This document shows positions 23,001-32,435 of a stretch of 64,000 nucleotides of DNA, piece after piece. Every line of letters begins with the position of its first letter. Within the stretch, counting starts at the first letter, position 1. Source of the stretch: Pseudocercospora fijiensis CIRAD86 (lineage: Eukaryota > Ascomycota > Dothideomycetes > Mycosphaerellales > Mycosphaerellaceae); assembly GCF_000340215.1 (NCBI RefSeq), contig NW_006921539.1:1746507-1810506 (forward strand), written 5' to 3'. Below the pieces are notes generated by a model, which saw nothing but the letters and a program-made list of their open reading frames with translations, ran no database searches and had not been told where the DNA came from. Both the position numbers and the translations under genes were made by a program.

Positions 23001-23945
23001 GGGATAGTCTCTAACCGGGGCACGACATTTACATCCTATTATTAGAGCGAGATATGCCTATAGCTAAGACTAAAGTATCGGCTATTAATAGCCTTCTATC
23101 TATAGACTAACGGTCAAATAGAGAGGCAGAATGCTACCCTATAGCAGTACCTGCGCAGTTACATTAACGAGAACCCTAACGACTAGGTTAACCTCCTACA
23201 GCCTGCAGAATTCGTATATAACAACAGTGTACACTCATCTACTAAGGTTTCGCTATATATAGCTATAATAGGTTAGAACGCTGCTATACTACAAGACCCC
23301 CTGTCGCTCGAGGCCGAGCGCAAGGAAAGGGAAGCGCGTTAAGTACCCGAAACACTAGCGGCTATTAAGAGGGTTTAAAAGATGCGAGAGATTCACGCTA
23401 AGTTAGCTAACAAACTAGCAAAGGCCTAGGCATATTAGAAGGCCTACTATAACAAACACTATACGCTAATAACTTTCAAGTAAGGCGATATAGTTATGCT
23501 AAGCACTAAGAACCTCCGTATCCGCAAACACCTATTACCTAATAGCAAAACAAGGCCTAAGCTCGCACTAAGATACATTAGTCTATTCCGTATTCGAGAA
23601 GTTAAGGGCTCCTCCGTATAGGCCTATTAGTTATAGCTTCCTCCTTATTATACTATCTATAATACCTTCTATGTATCCCTCCTTAAGCTATATTACCTAC
23701 GCGAGGGGGATAAAGCCCCTACTAAACACGAAGACATACTAGCGGATAGTGAAGAGCTATAGTCTGTAGAACGTATCCTAAAGCACCGGACTAGGCAAGG
23801 CAAGAAGGAGTACCTACTAAGATAGTAAGGCTATTCACTAGAATAGGACTTATAGGAAGCTAAAGACTCCTTTAAGGACATAACCGAGTTATTGGATAAG
23901 TATTAGACTAGCGTAAAGAACAAGAAGAAGGCTAAAAGCTTATAA
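20100..23945 (+). pseudogene. pol of chromovirus 1 (PR-RT-RNaseH-INT-chromodomain), broken
   Basis: The longest open piece is 20667-21095 (142 codons), covering the start of RT: LANGRIRYSNSPTSAPILFV, LYIDYRRLNTITIKDRCPLP and LDIKDAYYRICI. A protease-like LDPGNS lies near 20172. The RT catalytic box reads YLDN at 21231-21242. RNase H has TNA where TDA is usual. The integrase keeps IDFITGLLP, but the SDRG-type box reads SNRG and the TDGQ box reads TNGQ. A chromodomain follows (ERILKHRTRQGKKEYLL near 23770). Stops occur throughout, so it is not functional. Confidence 0.85.
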
Positions 23946-25192
23946 TGTTACTACTAAGGCCTAGGATTAATGCTACCCCCGGGGTGCTATTAGCTAACTA
24001 ATTAGAAGCAAGCAATTGTTAGTAACAAAGGACAATAAGACTATACTACTATAGTAAACGCGCACCGAGTGTCAACAAGCGCGCTACGACGCGTTAACTA
24101 ATTGCCTACTCTTTTAAGGATTCTACCTCTTTACTAACGCGCCCTATAGGTCCCCCTCTTATTCCCTTATTCCGTCGAGGCCTCGAGGCCTAGGCAATCG
24201 TCGCGGCCGGCGTAGCCGGCGCGGCTATATTAGTAACAGTGTTGCGGGGTGTGTTACTGTTTAAGAAAGGAAGGATACCGCTATATTAGTGACGGTATTG
24301 CCGAGTTGTTGTTAGTTAAAGAAGGTAAAGTTAGCGCTAAGACGACTAGCGCTACTATTGTCAACATTACTTGCTATTGTCGCTACGCCTATAGACACAA
24401 CCTTACCTACACTACGAGCCTAAGGCACCTTTAATCAAAACTTTAATCAAAGCTTTAAGCCTATTAAAGGTTTAATTAAAACTTTAAGGCTAAGTTAAAA
24501 CTTTAACTAAGTCAAAAGATTAAGCGACTAATAGACTAACTAAGGGCAAAACTATAGAGCTAAGCTAGCCGGGGTCGATCTTGCGGACAATAGGTTACTC
24601 CTCGATCTATCTAACCCTTTAAGTAAGGCGAACCTCTACTACTGCACTTATAATAGCCTTTACCTATAGAAACTAGACGAGCTGTGTTTTTTTTAAAAGA
24701 TAAGATAAGATTGACAATTGAAGGCTGCTAAACCTAACTAATTGGGGCTAGCGAAACTACGAACAATAATAGCCCTCGTAATAATAAGAATAATCCCTCG
24801 GAACGGACAACCCTCGGAAGCGGACATTTCTAGGTCTTTTAAGAGTAGACGTAGAGAACTCGGTACGACATTACTTAGAACGGGGGCAGTGCTATAATAT
24901 CCCGTATACCTACCTATTATAGTAGGGAAGGTACGCTCGTATTGTAATTGGTCGATAGTCCTCAATTCTTATAGCTTTATATCCCTTCACTTTATTATAT
25001 ATAAGGATAGCGCAGTTAGAGTTGTATATTGTATTGTTTAGAGGTAAGGTTTGATATAGTTATATAATTAGGTAGTTAAGTGTTCAATTTAGCGCGGCTA
25101 AGCAGCTTGTTAGACTTGCTAAGTTAGCGGCAATAGAGGTCGGGATTAGAATATAGGCAGGCTACGAGGGCGCGGCCTTTAAAAGGGAAGCG

Positions 25193-25391
25193 TGTATTAG
25201 GGCTAAAGAGGCTATACGTAATTGGCATGTGACTAGGCCGAGTAAAGCTAGGGTCTCGATGCCTTAGGTAGGGCTTAGCGCTTAGCGTTAGGCTAACTCT
25301 CCTACCTTCCTCCCTCTCCTCCTAGATCCTTATCGAATACTAAACTGATTTACTACTACCCTATCTACCTACTAACATAACCCTTCTTACA
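25193..25391 (+). repeat. 3' LTR of chromovirus 1
   Basis: Direct copy of the 5' LTR, preceded by a polypurine tract and followed by the target duplication CTTAC. Its first bases (TGTATTAGGG) carry two extra bases relative to the 5' copy (TGTTAGGG). Confidence 0.9.
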
Positions 25392-25396
25392 CTTAC

Positions 25397-27010
25397 TAAC
25401 CTAACTAAAAGGAGATATCCTTTAGACGCTCTTTAAGGCTAGCAATTGTAGTAGCAATTAGGTAACTACTCGAGGGCGGGGCGTTCTTATAGTAGAATAT
25501 CCTAGGTCCGCTAGTCTAAAACAGACTAACCTCTATCCGATAACTATTATAGTTAAAGTCTTTCCCTAACGCTCTCCGGGCGTCCTTAACTCGGTATAAA
25601 CCGATAACAAAGCCCCCTACCTAGTATACCGCCTCCTCGATCCTACCGACTAGTACTATACTAGATCGAAAAGCCGCCTTAATAAAAGGGTGTAGTCGTT
25701 TAGGCGGGTCGTCCGATAGAGCGGACGGCTACCTAATAAATAGGTGCCTTCTATTAGTATACTAATAAGCCGTATTATCTAAAAGACTACTCGAAACGTT
25801 CTTCGCCCTTATAGACGTTTTAGTAAGAGTAGCCTTTAGCTTATAAATAGCCGGTATTAGTCGGGCCGTAGTAGAGCTAGCGGCCCTAGAGGAGCTCGAT
25901 CCTAAGACAGACGTCTCTAATAAGGACTGCGTAACGTCCTTAACATTTAAAGAGCGACTGCGGCTCTTAGAGTAGGCCTTCTAGGGCCTATCCTTCGGTA
26001 CTTTACTTTTCTTCCTCGGTACTTCTACTTAAGAGGAGCCTACTATTAAAGGCGTAGTTCCCCTCTTTCGTCTAATTAGTAACGGCTTAAAAGCAGAAGC
26101 GTTAGGGGTTAACGGGCGCGGCGTCGGTTAGGTAGCAGCTTAATTATTAACCTCTATTTTACTAGAGATTAGTTTACTGCTAGGGCAGTCGGCCGGGAGG
26201 TGCTCTAGGCTCGTATACCTATTACGTCTATATAGCCGAGTTAGAGCCTTACTATTAGAGCCTTCGGTAGCAATAGTTTTAGCTCTCTTAGCCTTATTAG
26301 CCTCCCGCTTCTCCTTCTTCTTACTCTTCCGTTCCTTCTTTGCGGTACGTTAGTCCTCGACCTTTTAGGGCTTATCGGCCTAATCCCCTAGATCTTAGCG
26401 CGCTATCCTTAAGAAACTTGCTACGAAGGCATTAGTCTCTAACTATTTACTCGGACTTAGAGTAGCGTCTAAGTCGTTCGCGGACTTACTATTACTAGTA
26501 GTATCTAGCTAATTCTCGCGTAAGCGTCTACTAGCTTCCTTAGATAGACTAGTAACTAATAAATTCGATAAAGATTGTTAAATACTCGAAGGCGGGCGTA
26601 AAGTATAGCTAAGGCTAGGTCTTACGTTACGAGAGTGTTCTATTATCTTTATTAATACAACTTTAGAGGCTTTTAGGCGATTCTACCGTCGCTAAGGGGT
26701 ACTGCTAACCCTAATTTCGGTACCCCTTTCGGACGCCCCTAAAAATCTCTTTACTAGGCCCCTCCTATTATAGCTAGTATTGCCGCTACCGCCGCTATAC
26801 CTATACCGCGGAGGAGGAGAAAAGGGAAGGAGAGTAGGCCTTAAAGGGCCTCTAGACGCTCCTAAGGGCTCTAGTCTAGTAGGCTTCCGTCGGGGGGTTT
26901 ATATATAAAGAGCCATTTAGCTAGCGTATTATCCGACCCTCTTAGATAGGCCTAGAGGTTGTAAGTACTAAGAAGGTCCGCTATATATCCCTTAGGTTCT
27001 CCGCGCAAAG
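25397..27010 (-). mobile_element. LINE retrotransposon, 5' part (ORF1), RIP-degraded
   Basis: This is the part of the split LINE lying upstream on the minus strand. It encodes remnants of a gag-like ORF1: a Lys/Glu/Arg-rich probable coiled-coil (TAKKERKSKKKEKREANKAK near 26270-26345) and a folded segment (RIEEAVY, FYYKNAPPSSSYLIATTIAS) that runs to the insertion point. On the far side of the chromovirus the minus strand continues (GKANLGHTKPFIALFVAAK) into the endonuclease. The right boundary at about 27010 is where CA/TG return to normal frequency. No intact frame survives. Confidence 0.7.
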
Positions 27011-27765
27011 GCGCTCTTCGTGAAACCGATTACAATAGCAGTATATAGCCTGCTATTGTCCTCTCGGCGCCACTAAATAGTGAAGAATCACTAAAGGTGC
27101 CCACCGAAGGGCAGCGCTGCAGATCACAGCGTCGACTTCTCGATTCACGCCATTCTTTTTCTCGATCCCGCTCTGATGCCTCCAGATAGCCGGGCGCAGG
27201 AGTCAAGCCTCTGCAATTGGGATCAAATGCTAGGATGATGTTCTTGATCAGGTGTCTTTCGCTGCTAAATTTGCAGTGTTGTTGTGTGGTCCTTGCGCTG
27301 TCACGTGTGTAGTTATATAAGCCACCACGCCAAACCTCTCCTTCTTCTTTCACTCACACACCCTTCAGCCATAGCCAACGATCCTGAATTCCTCCCGAGA
27401 AGCCACGATGAAAAGCACATCGATCGCGATGGCAGCAGATTTCGACGCCCGCGAGTCTCATTTCCACATGAGAAACGTGCTCAGTAAACATGCTCAAAAT
27501 GCACTCATTCAATCTCGTCACGTGTACGGAATGAAGACCATCCCAGTTGGACATCAAAGTACATAATAGCACGCGCGTGTCACTCTTTACTTACCGCGAC
27601 TCGCTAGAAACGCTTGACGTGCGGTTGCATACTACTTACTCATTTGACAGAACCTAGACGGCAGACCACAACATACAAACTCAAAGACCAGTCCTATGAC
27701 AAGAATAATCGGCCGAGATGGACTAGAATCTTGATAGGAGACACACCTCTCCGAAGAAATACATA
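27011..27765. other. Region between the LINE and the hypothetical gene at 27766
   Basis: Normal base composition resumes here. A 53-codon plus-strand frame (27408-27569, MKSTSIAMAADFDARES at its start) is followed by a good intron-like stretch (GTACAT at 27558 to TTTGACAG at 27651). I could not splice it in frame onto the downstream ORF, so I leave it unassigned. Confidence 0.35.
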
Positions 27766-28131
27766 ATGTGCAACGGCTCATCCTCCCGCCCATCCCAAGG
27801 CGGAACAATCGCAATCCTAAAACCCACCCAACCATCCTCACACCACCACGAACTCTCATTACGACTCATCAACACCGACTCAGAAAGCCAAACGACGGCC
27901 ATCGTCCATGGCCTGAACGGCGGAGGCCACTTCATAGTCCATCGTGACGGTGATCTGACGTCTCAGCAACCGCTAGACGCATCAGTACTGCACGAATTCC
28001 AAGTCACGAAGGACGAATTCCTGGCGCCGAGAATGGATTTGGGAGTTGGAGGGGATGGGGTTATTGGAAGGAGGGTGTCGTTGATTCAAAATCAAATCTT
28101 GGTTGGGCAGGGGATAATTGGATGGAATTGA
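27766..28131 (+). CDS. Hypothetical protein, possibly lacking an upstream exon
   Basis: I do not recognise this 121-residue protein. It has a Ser/His-rich N-terminus, then what looks like a small beta-rich fold: ELSLRLINTDSESQTTAIVHG, GGHFIVHRDGDL, EFQVTKDEFLAPRMDL and a Gly-rich turn before RRVSLIQNQILVGQG. There is no signal peptide or membrane segment. An upstream exon (27408 onward) may exist, but I could not join it in frame. Its stop lies 250 bp from that of the DHODH gene, which runs the other way. Confidence 0.45.
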   Translation: MCNGSSSRPSQGGTIAILKPTQPSSHHHELSLRLINTDSESQTTAIVHGLNGGGHFIVHRDGDLTSQQPLDASVLHEFQVTKDEFLAPRMDLGVGGDGVIGRRVSLIQNQILVGQGIIGWN

Positions 28132-28381
28132 AGCGATTGAGGAACGAAGTTGATTGTTCTTAGCGAGGGTTTTTTGGTGTTTGAGGGTTGTTCAGGTTCC
28201 TGAAGTAAATGATCGAGATGCTTGAGCCAACACGCTGTGCTGCACTTGTTACCACAAGCGACTTTTGTGAATCTATCGATGATTTGGGTAGAGTACTGTA
28301 CAGTGTATATACACCTGTGTCTAGGGATCTAATCTCACCCGTCATCTATGGCTTTATTTTTTGTCTTGCTGCCGCACGAGT

Positions 28382-30340
28382 CTACGAGGATTTATCTCTA
28401 ACTCCCTTAATAGCTTCTCGCATTTCTGATTTGATTCGCGTCACCGTGCCGACGCCACCGTACATCATTGCAGTGTAAATTTGGCAGACGCTTGCTCCTG
28501 CATTTAGAATCTCCAAGCACTGCTCGCCGTTGGTGATGCCGCCAGAGGCGAAAATGACTTTTGAGGCTGGAGAAAAGCTTGGAGCTGATGCTTGTGAGGA
28601 GACCTTCGAAGCGACTTTCTTTACAGCTTCCGTGGGCTTCTCAGCAGACTCGATGACTTTCTTGACCGCGCCTTCAGCAGCCTCGCGAGGAGAGCTCGCT
28701 TTGCCTTCTGTCGTTGGCAGGATGTTAGGCGACGACCCAGCGACTGGATGTGACTCAGAGGCTTTACCAACGCTCTTGGTTGGCTGTGTGGGCTCCGACA
28801 GGTGTCTATCCGGTATCTGAACAAGAGGCTGCTTGCTTTCTTGCTCGGCTTCAGAAGTCATGGGTTTCAGTCGCTGCTGATCACGCGTGACAGTCTCGTC
28901 AACACTCTTGTCCTTGTCCTCCACCGGCTCCAATACACTTTGCACTTGCTTTTGTATTTGACTTGAGTCTCGAGCATCCTCTTGTGGGCCTTGATCGAGA
29001 TTTATGCGATATCTCTTCACGAGATCGAGAGTACGCTTGAACATCTGCGGGCCAGAATAGCCACCCACTTCTGTAAGCGTCGCTGCCTCCTTCACAGGTA
29101 TGACATATCCTTGAGGCAGTGGGTCGGGTCGTTTCTTGGTTGTGTTGCCAACTATAACTCCGTCTACACCCGAAGCCCAGACTGCTGAGCAAATACCTTC
29201 AATCTGTGAGTCGGTATCTTCGTCCGGCGACACCTTGACCATGACGGCCGGCTTAGTCTTTCGGTCTACAGACTTGGCAGCGTCTACTACAGCAGACAAA
29301 ATGGCAGTCAATGGAGCAGTAGCTTGTAGATCTCGGAGTCCTGGCGTGTTGGGCGACGACACGTTCACAACCAAGACGTCAGCGTATTTGGCAAGATGGT
29401 CGACACAGAAGACGTAATCTCTTGCGACCGCTGCAATATCGGCATCTGGAGTTGTCTTGTTCTTCGCGATTTGAACAGCCAGTAGCTTTCCTGGTACAAG
29501 ACTGCCAGGAGGGACACCGGCCTCGCCATCGAGAACCAGCTTCTCCGAGTCAGGGCCCAGCCCAAGGCCGCTGGCATACGCAAAGTGCCGTACCCGTTCA
29601 CGAAGCTGTGCTGCGACATGGGCTGCTCCTTCAGAGTTCAAGCCGTACCTGTTGATCAAGGCGTTCTGGCTAGGGATTCTAAACACTCTGGGCTTCGGAT
29701 TGCCCAGCTGCGGTAGTGGCGTGGTGCCTCCAACTTCTACGACTGCAGGTCCCAATGCCATGAGCGCATCTGGAATTTCAGCATCTTTGTCGATGCCCGC
29801 GGATGTTCCCAGTGGGTTGTGGAGAACATGGCCAAATACTTCCACCTTCAAATCTCCGAGCTCTTTATCTTGGTTGCCTCGTTCCCGAATGTGAAGATTG
29901 AAGTCATAAAGAGCTTTGATGTAGCGAACGCCAGCATGATGCGCATCCTCTGCATCCGAGTAGACAAGCCTTATGAGAGGGACGACAAAGTATTGATGTA
30001 GGCTGGCGCGGGTATCGGTGATGTAGAGGTAGCCGAAGGAGAGCAAGAGCACCAGCCCAGTGCCATAGATGTACGCTATCAGCCGTGATCCAGTATTTGC
30101 TGTGCCAACAGCAGCCTTGGTCGCCGCCGTCTTTGCCTGTTCAGTTGTGGACTGGTATCGTTTTTGCGAGCGCAGGAGGTGTGCTATTCGCGGAGGCTGG
30201 TGCGCTCTGAGGGAGTGGGAGTCTGAGGAGAGCTGGCGGTGCCATTGGCGCTGCACGCTTCGCCATTGCGCGCGACTGAGTGCAGAGGATTGCCGCAAAA
30301 GCTGTGTCGACGCACCAAACAGCCTCTGCGTGGCCAGCAT
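28382..30340 (-). CDS. URA9: Dihydroorotate dehydrogenase, class 2 (mitochondrial, quinone-linked)
   Basis: This enzyme catalyses the fourth step of pyrimidine synthesis, dihydroorotate to orotate, passing electrons to ubiquinone in the inner mitochondrial membrane. The 652-residue frame starts at the first ATG (MLATQRLFGAS). It has an Arg/Ser-rich presequence, one transmembrane helix (about 86-107) and the FMN barrel, with NPLGTSAGIDKDAEI, INRYGLNSEG and the catalytic-Ser motif NVSSPNTPGLR (Ser at 328-329, the class 2 base). GVIVGNTT and, at the C-terminus, VIFASGGI and YTAMMYGG bind the FMN phosphate. Between DLVKRYR and VIFASGGI there is an insertion of about 145 residues (448-592) rich in Glu, Ser, Lys and Pro. 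No intron is needed. The gene is longer than most fungal homologues, mainly through this insertion. Confidence 0.95.
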   Translation of the reverse strand: MLATQRLFGASTQLLRQSSALSRAQWRSVQRQWHRQLSSDSHSLRAHQPPRIAHLLRSQKRYQSTTEQAKTAATKAAVGTANTGSRLIAYIYGTGLVLLLSFGYLYITDTRASLHQYFVVPLIRLVYSDAEDAHHAGVRYIKALYDFNLHIRERGNQDKELGDLKVEVFGHVLHNPLGTSAGIDKDAEIPDALMALGPAVVEVGGTTPLPQLGNPKPRVFRIPSQNALINRYGLNSEGAAHVAAQLRERVRHFAYASGLGLGPDSEKLVLDGEAGVPPGSLVPGKLLAVQIAKNKTTPDADIAAVARDYVFCVDHLAKYADVLVVNVSSPNTPGLRDLQATAPLTAILSAVVDAAKSVDRKTKPAVMVKVSPDEDTDSQIEGICSAVWASGVDGVIVGNTTKKRPDPLPQGYVIPVKEAATLTEVGGYSGPQMFKRTLDLVKRYRINLDQGPQEDARDSSQIQKQVQSVLEPVEDKDKSVDETVTRDQQRLKPMTSEAEQESKQPLVQIPDRHLSEPTQPTKSVGKASESHPVAGSSPNILPTTEGKASSPREAAEGAVKKVIESAEKPTEAVKKVASKVSSQASAPSFSPASKVIFASGGITNGEQCLEILNAGASVCQIYTAMMYGGVGTVTRIKSEMREAIKGVRDKSS

Positions 30341-31869
30341 CGTCGTACGCAGCTTGACAAGGTGGTGATGGAGCTGGACCAATTCCTGGCCGACCTCTGA
30401 CCTCACTTTCGGATGCACGGGCCGCCATCAAGCCGACACGCCGATCCCTGCGCACTCACCACCACCTGCTTCCATCCATCCTTCCTTCGTACAATGATAT
30501 ATCGCATGTCATCATTGGCATACATGTATTTTCCGGCTAGGCCCATGTATGACCACAATGCTTGTGGCCGAACGAATCATCGCCATGAATTACTCTGAAC
30601 ACCCCATATCTCTCAAAGCGCCACGAGTGTCCAGCGCTGAACAGCAATGCGATCAGCATATCAGCATCCTCTGGCTCCATATCCTACTCTCCCGAACTGC
30701 GGCCCCTTTCAGTCTATAATTCAGCAAGCCACATACGCGCGTTGTTCGCATTGATTGCTTTCGGGCCCTGCCTGACAAATGCTTGGACCTCCTCAGACCG
30801 AGACAACGAAGCAGGAAACACGCGGCCACATTATGATTGAAGGATTGAAGGAGGCCCTTCGCGGCACCGGCGCCTGATCCTCACCGCAACGCTTACCATC
30901 CAGAGCGATGCACAACGGAGGAATATGATGTTCGTCGCAGGTACCGAAATTAAGCGCTCCTTTCGCGCACAAGACCTGTACTCGAGAATTCACGAGATTA
31001 GGCGTCTTTGAACACCGCAGCAGTCACCGACTACCATTCAGATGGAAGTTTCGACTGCCGCCTCCGGCCGACTCGGTGACCCATCCGGAATCCTGAGCTG
31101 GTATGCGTTGATCGTTTTCACAGCACTCGCTCTTCGTTCAGCCCTACGACTCATTGAACTTAATGCCGAGCCACTGAGACGCCGTTCCAGTTGGGCCACG
31201 TCGAATCTTGTCTTGGCTCTATGTAATATTACTTCGGCGCATCCTTTCGTAAGCCACTTCAAGCGCTGATCGACACGGGCAGGATGTTACAGATATCTAT
31301 AGATTCTTTATAAGCGATTTTCAGATGCAATAGCTGGGATGTCCTGGGATCTGGCTTATCCGGGGTTGCGTCAGCCCACTTCACCCCTCGCCCCTGCTCT
31401 TAATCGCTCCTTCACTTAACCCGTCTCAGGTCTGACTCTTCGCGAAGGCTATGACGCTTCTTTGGAGCCACGAAGCATGATTTTCTGGGGACAGCGCGAC
31501 ATTATCTGCAGCAGAACACGTTGTCATGCCGAGGATCCGTCGCTGTAAAAGCTGGGCGGCAATCGGATCTGGATCTTCCAGACGGCGAGGCATTGACAAT
31601 GCGCTGTCAGCTTCTGGCATCTGCTTTACGGACAAGCTCGTAGGCATCGAGTTTTCGACACGGATAAGCCACATGGACTACATGAAACAGACGTTGAATC
31701 GTTGTCAGAACCTACACCAACGATTCAACGACAACATGTGGCATTCGCGTGTCGCTTCTTCCGACATTCTTCTCCGCACATTCCTCTCTGGACATTCCTC
31801 TCCAGGAGGCTGGGACTGAGTGTTACGTTGATGGCGTCCGGTGACGGGAGATCTTGCGCAGCTCTTGTC
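30341..31869. other. Intergenic region upstream of DHODH and the small secreted protein gene
   Basis: It separates the divergent starts at 30340 (minus) and 31995 (plus) and should hold both promoters. Short frames here (for example 31042-31269) show no convincing coding character. Confidence 0.4.
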
Positions 31870-31876
31870 TATAAGA
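31870..31876 (+). promoter_or_regulatory. TATA-like box of the small secreted protein gene
   Basis: TATAAGA lies 119-125 bases before the start codon at 31995. The A-rich leader (CACAGCAATCAATAGC) between them is typical of strongly expressed fungal genes. Motif match only. Confidence 0.35.
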
Positions 31877-31994
31877 ATAGAGGTCAGGTCTGCGACGAAA
31901 AGCAAATCATCACAGCAATCAATAGCTTTACAAGCAAAAGTAACACCATCCAATCCAGAGGCCTTTGACTGTTCAACAAATTCGCTACTTCAAG

Positions 31995-32435
31995 ATGCAG
32001 CTTTCAATCTTCACTCTTTTCGGCCTCAGCGCCCTTGCTCTCGCTGCCCCGGCTGCTGTCCCAGAGGCGGCGCCAGTCACCGCAGTTGAAGACGCAGCTA
32101 CCAATATCTTTGCACGCACTGGATCGGGTGCTTGCTGTCCAAAGGGAAAGCACAGCGGCTGCTCGTCTTGCGAACGTACGCTTCCCACATCACTGTTTCA
32201 TGATGGCGACTGCCACGCTGCATAGTTATCGCTAACATTTTGACCAGCTTCGCAGTCGTGCCCAAGTGACAAGCCAGACAAGTACACAAGCTGTAACCAG
32301 ATTGCAGGTCTTGTAAGAAGCATCAATCCATTCTCTTTGCTGCAGACCACTTGGCTAATGAGACAAAAGGTTGTTCTCTGCGACGTCCTCAACGGCAACA
32401 CCATCAGCATTCCAATCTCCCTTGACCTTTTGTAA
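31995..32435 (+). CDS. Small secreted cysteine-rich protein (hydrophobin- or effector-like)
   Basis: 103 residues in three exons: 31995-32175, 32248-32312 and 32370-32435. The introns are canonical: GTACGC...CCAG with GCTAAC, and GTAAGA...AAAG with GGCTAAT. A signal peptide (MQLSIFTLFGLSALALAAPA) is followed by a short pro-segment and a Cys-rich domain with seven cysteines: ACCPKGKHSGCSSCE, SQSCPSD, YTSCNQ and GLVVLCDVLNGNTISIPI. The adjacent CC pair and the hydrophobic GLVVLCDVLNG stretch recall hydrophobins, but the C-CC-C-C-CC-C pattern is not complete, so class assignment is open. It could act on the hyphal surface or as an effector. The frame closes cleanly only with both introns removed, which supports the model. 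Confidence 0.75.

Larger units (their letters stand above)
18261..25391 (+). mobile_element. Ty3/Gypsy chromovirus 1, full length, RIP-degraded
   Basis: A 7.1-kb LTR retrotransposon on the plus strand. Terminal repeats of 197-199 bp (18261-18457 and 25193-25391) start TGT and end TTAYA. A 5-bp duplication flanks it: CTTGC (18256-18260) and CTTAC (25392-25396), differing by one RIP-type G-to-A. A purine tract (AAAAGGGAAGCG) precedes the 3' LTR. The order is gag, protease, RT, RNase H, integrase, chromodomain, as in chromoviruses. Stops (mostly TAG) interrupt every domain, and catalytic residues are lost. It inserted into the minus-strand LINE, since LINE coding sequence resumes on the other side. 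Confidence 0.92.

Noticed and set aside
13740..27010. Possible giant gene-carrying mobile element (Starship-like)
   Set aside because: No tyrosine recombinase or cargo gene is visible; all recognisable parts belong to a LINE and an LTR element.
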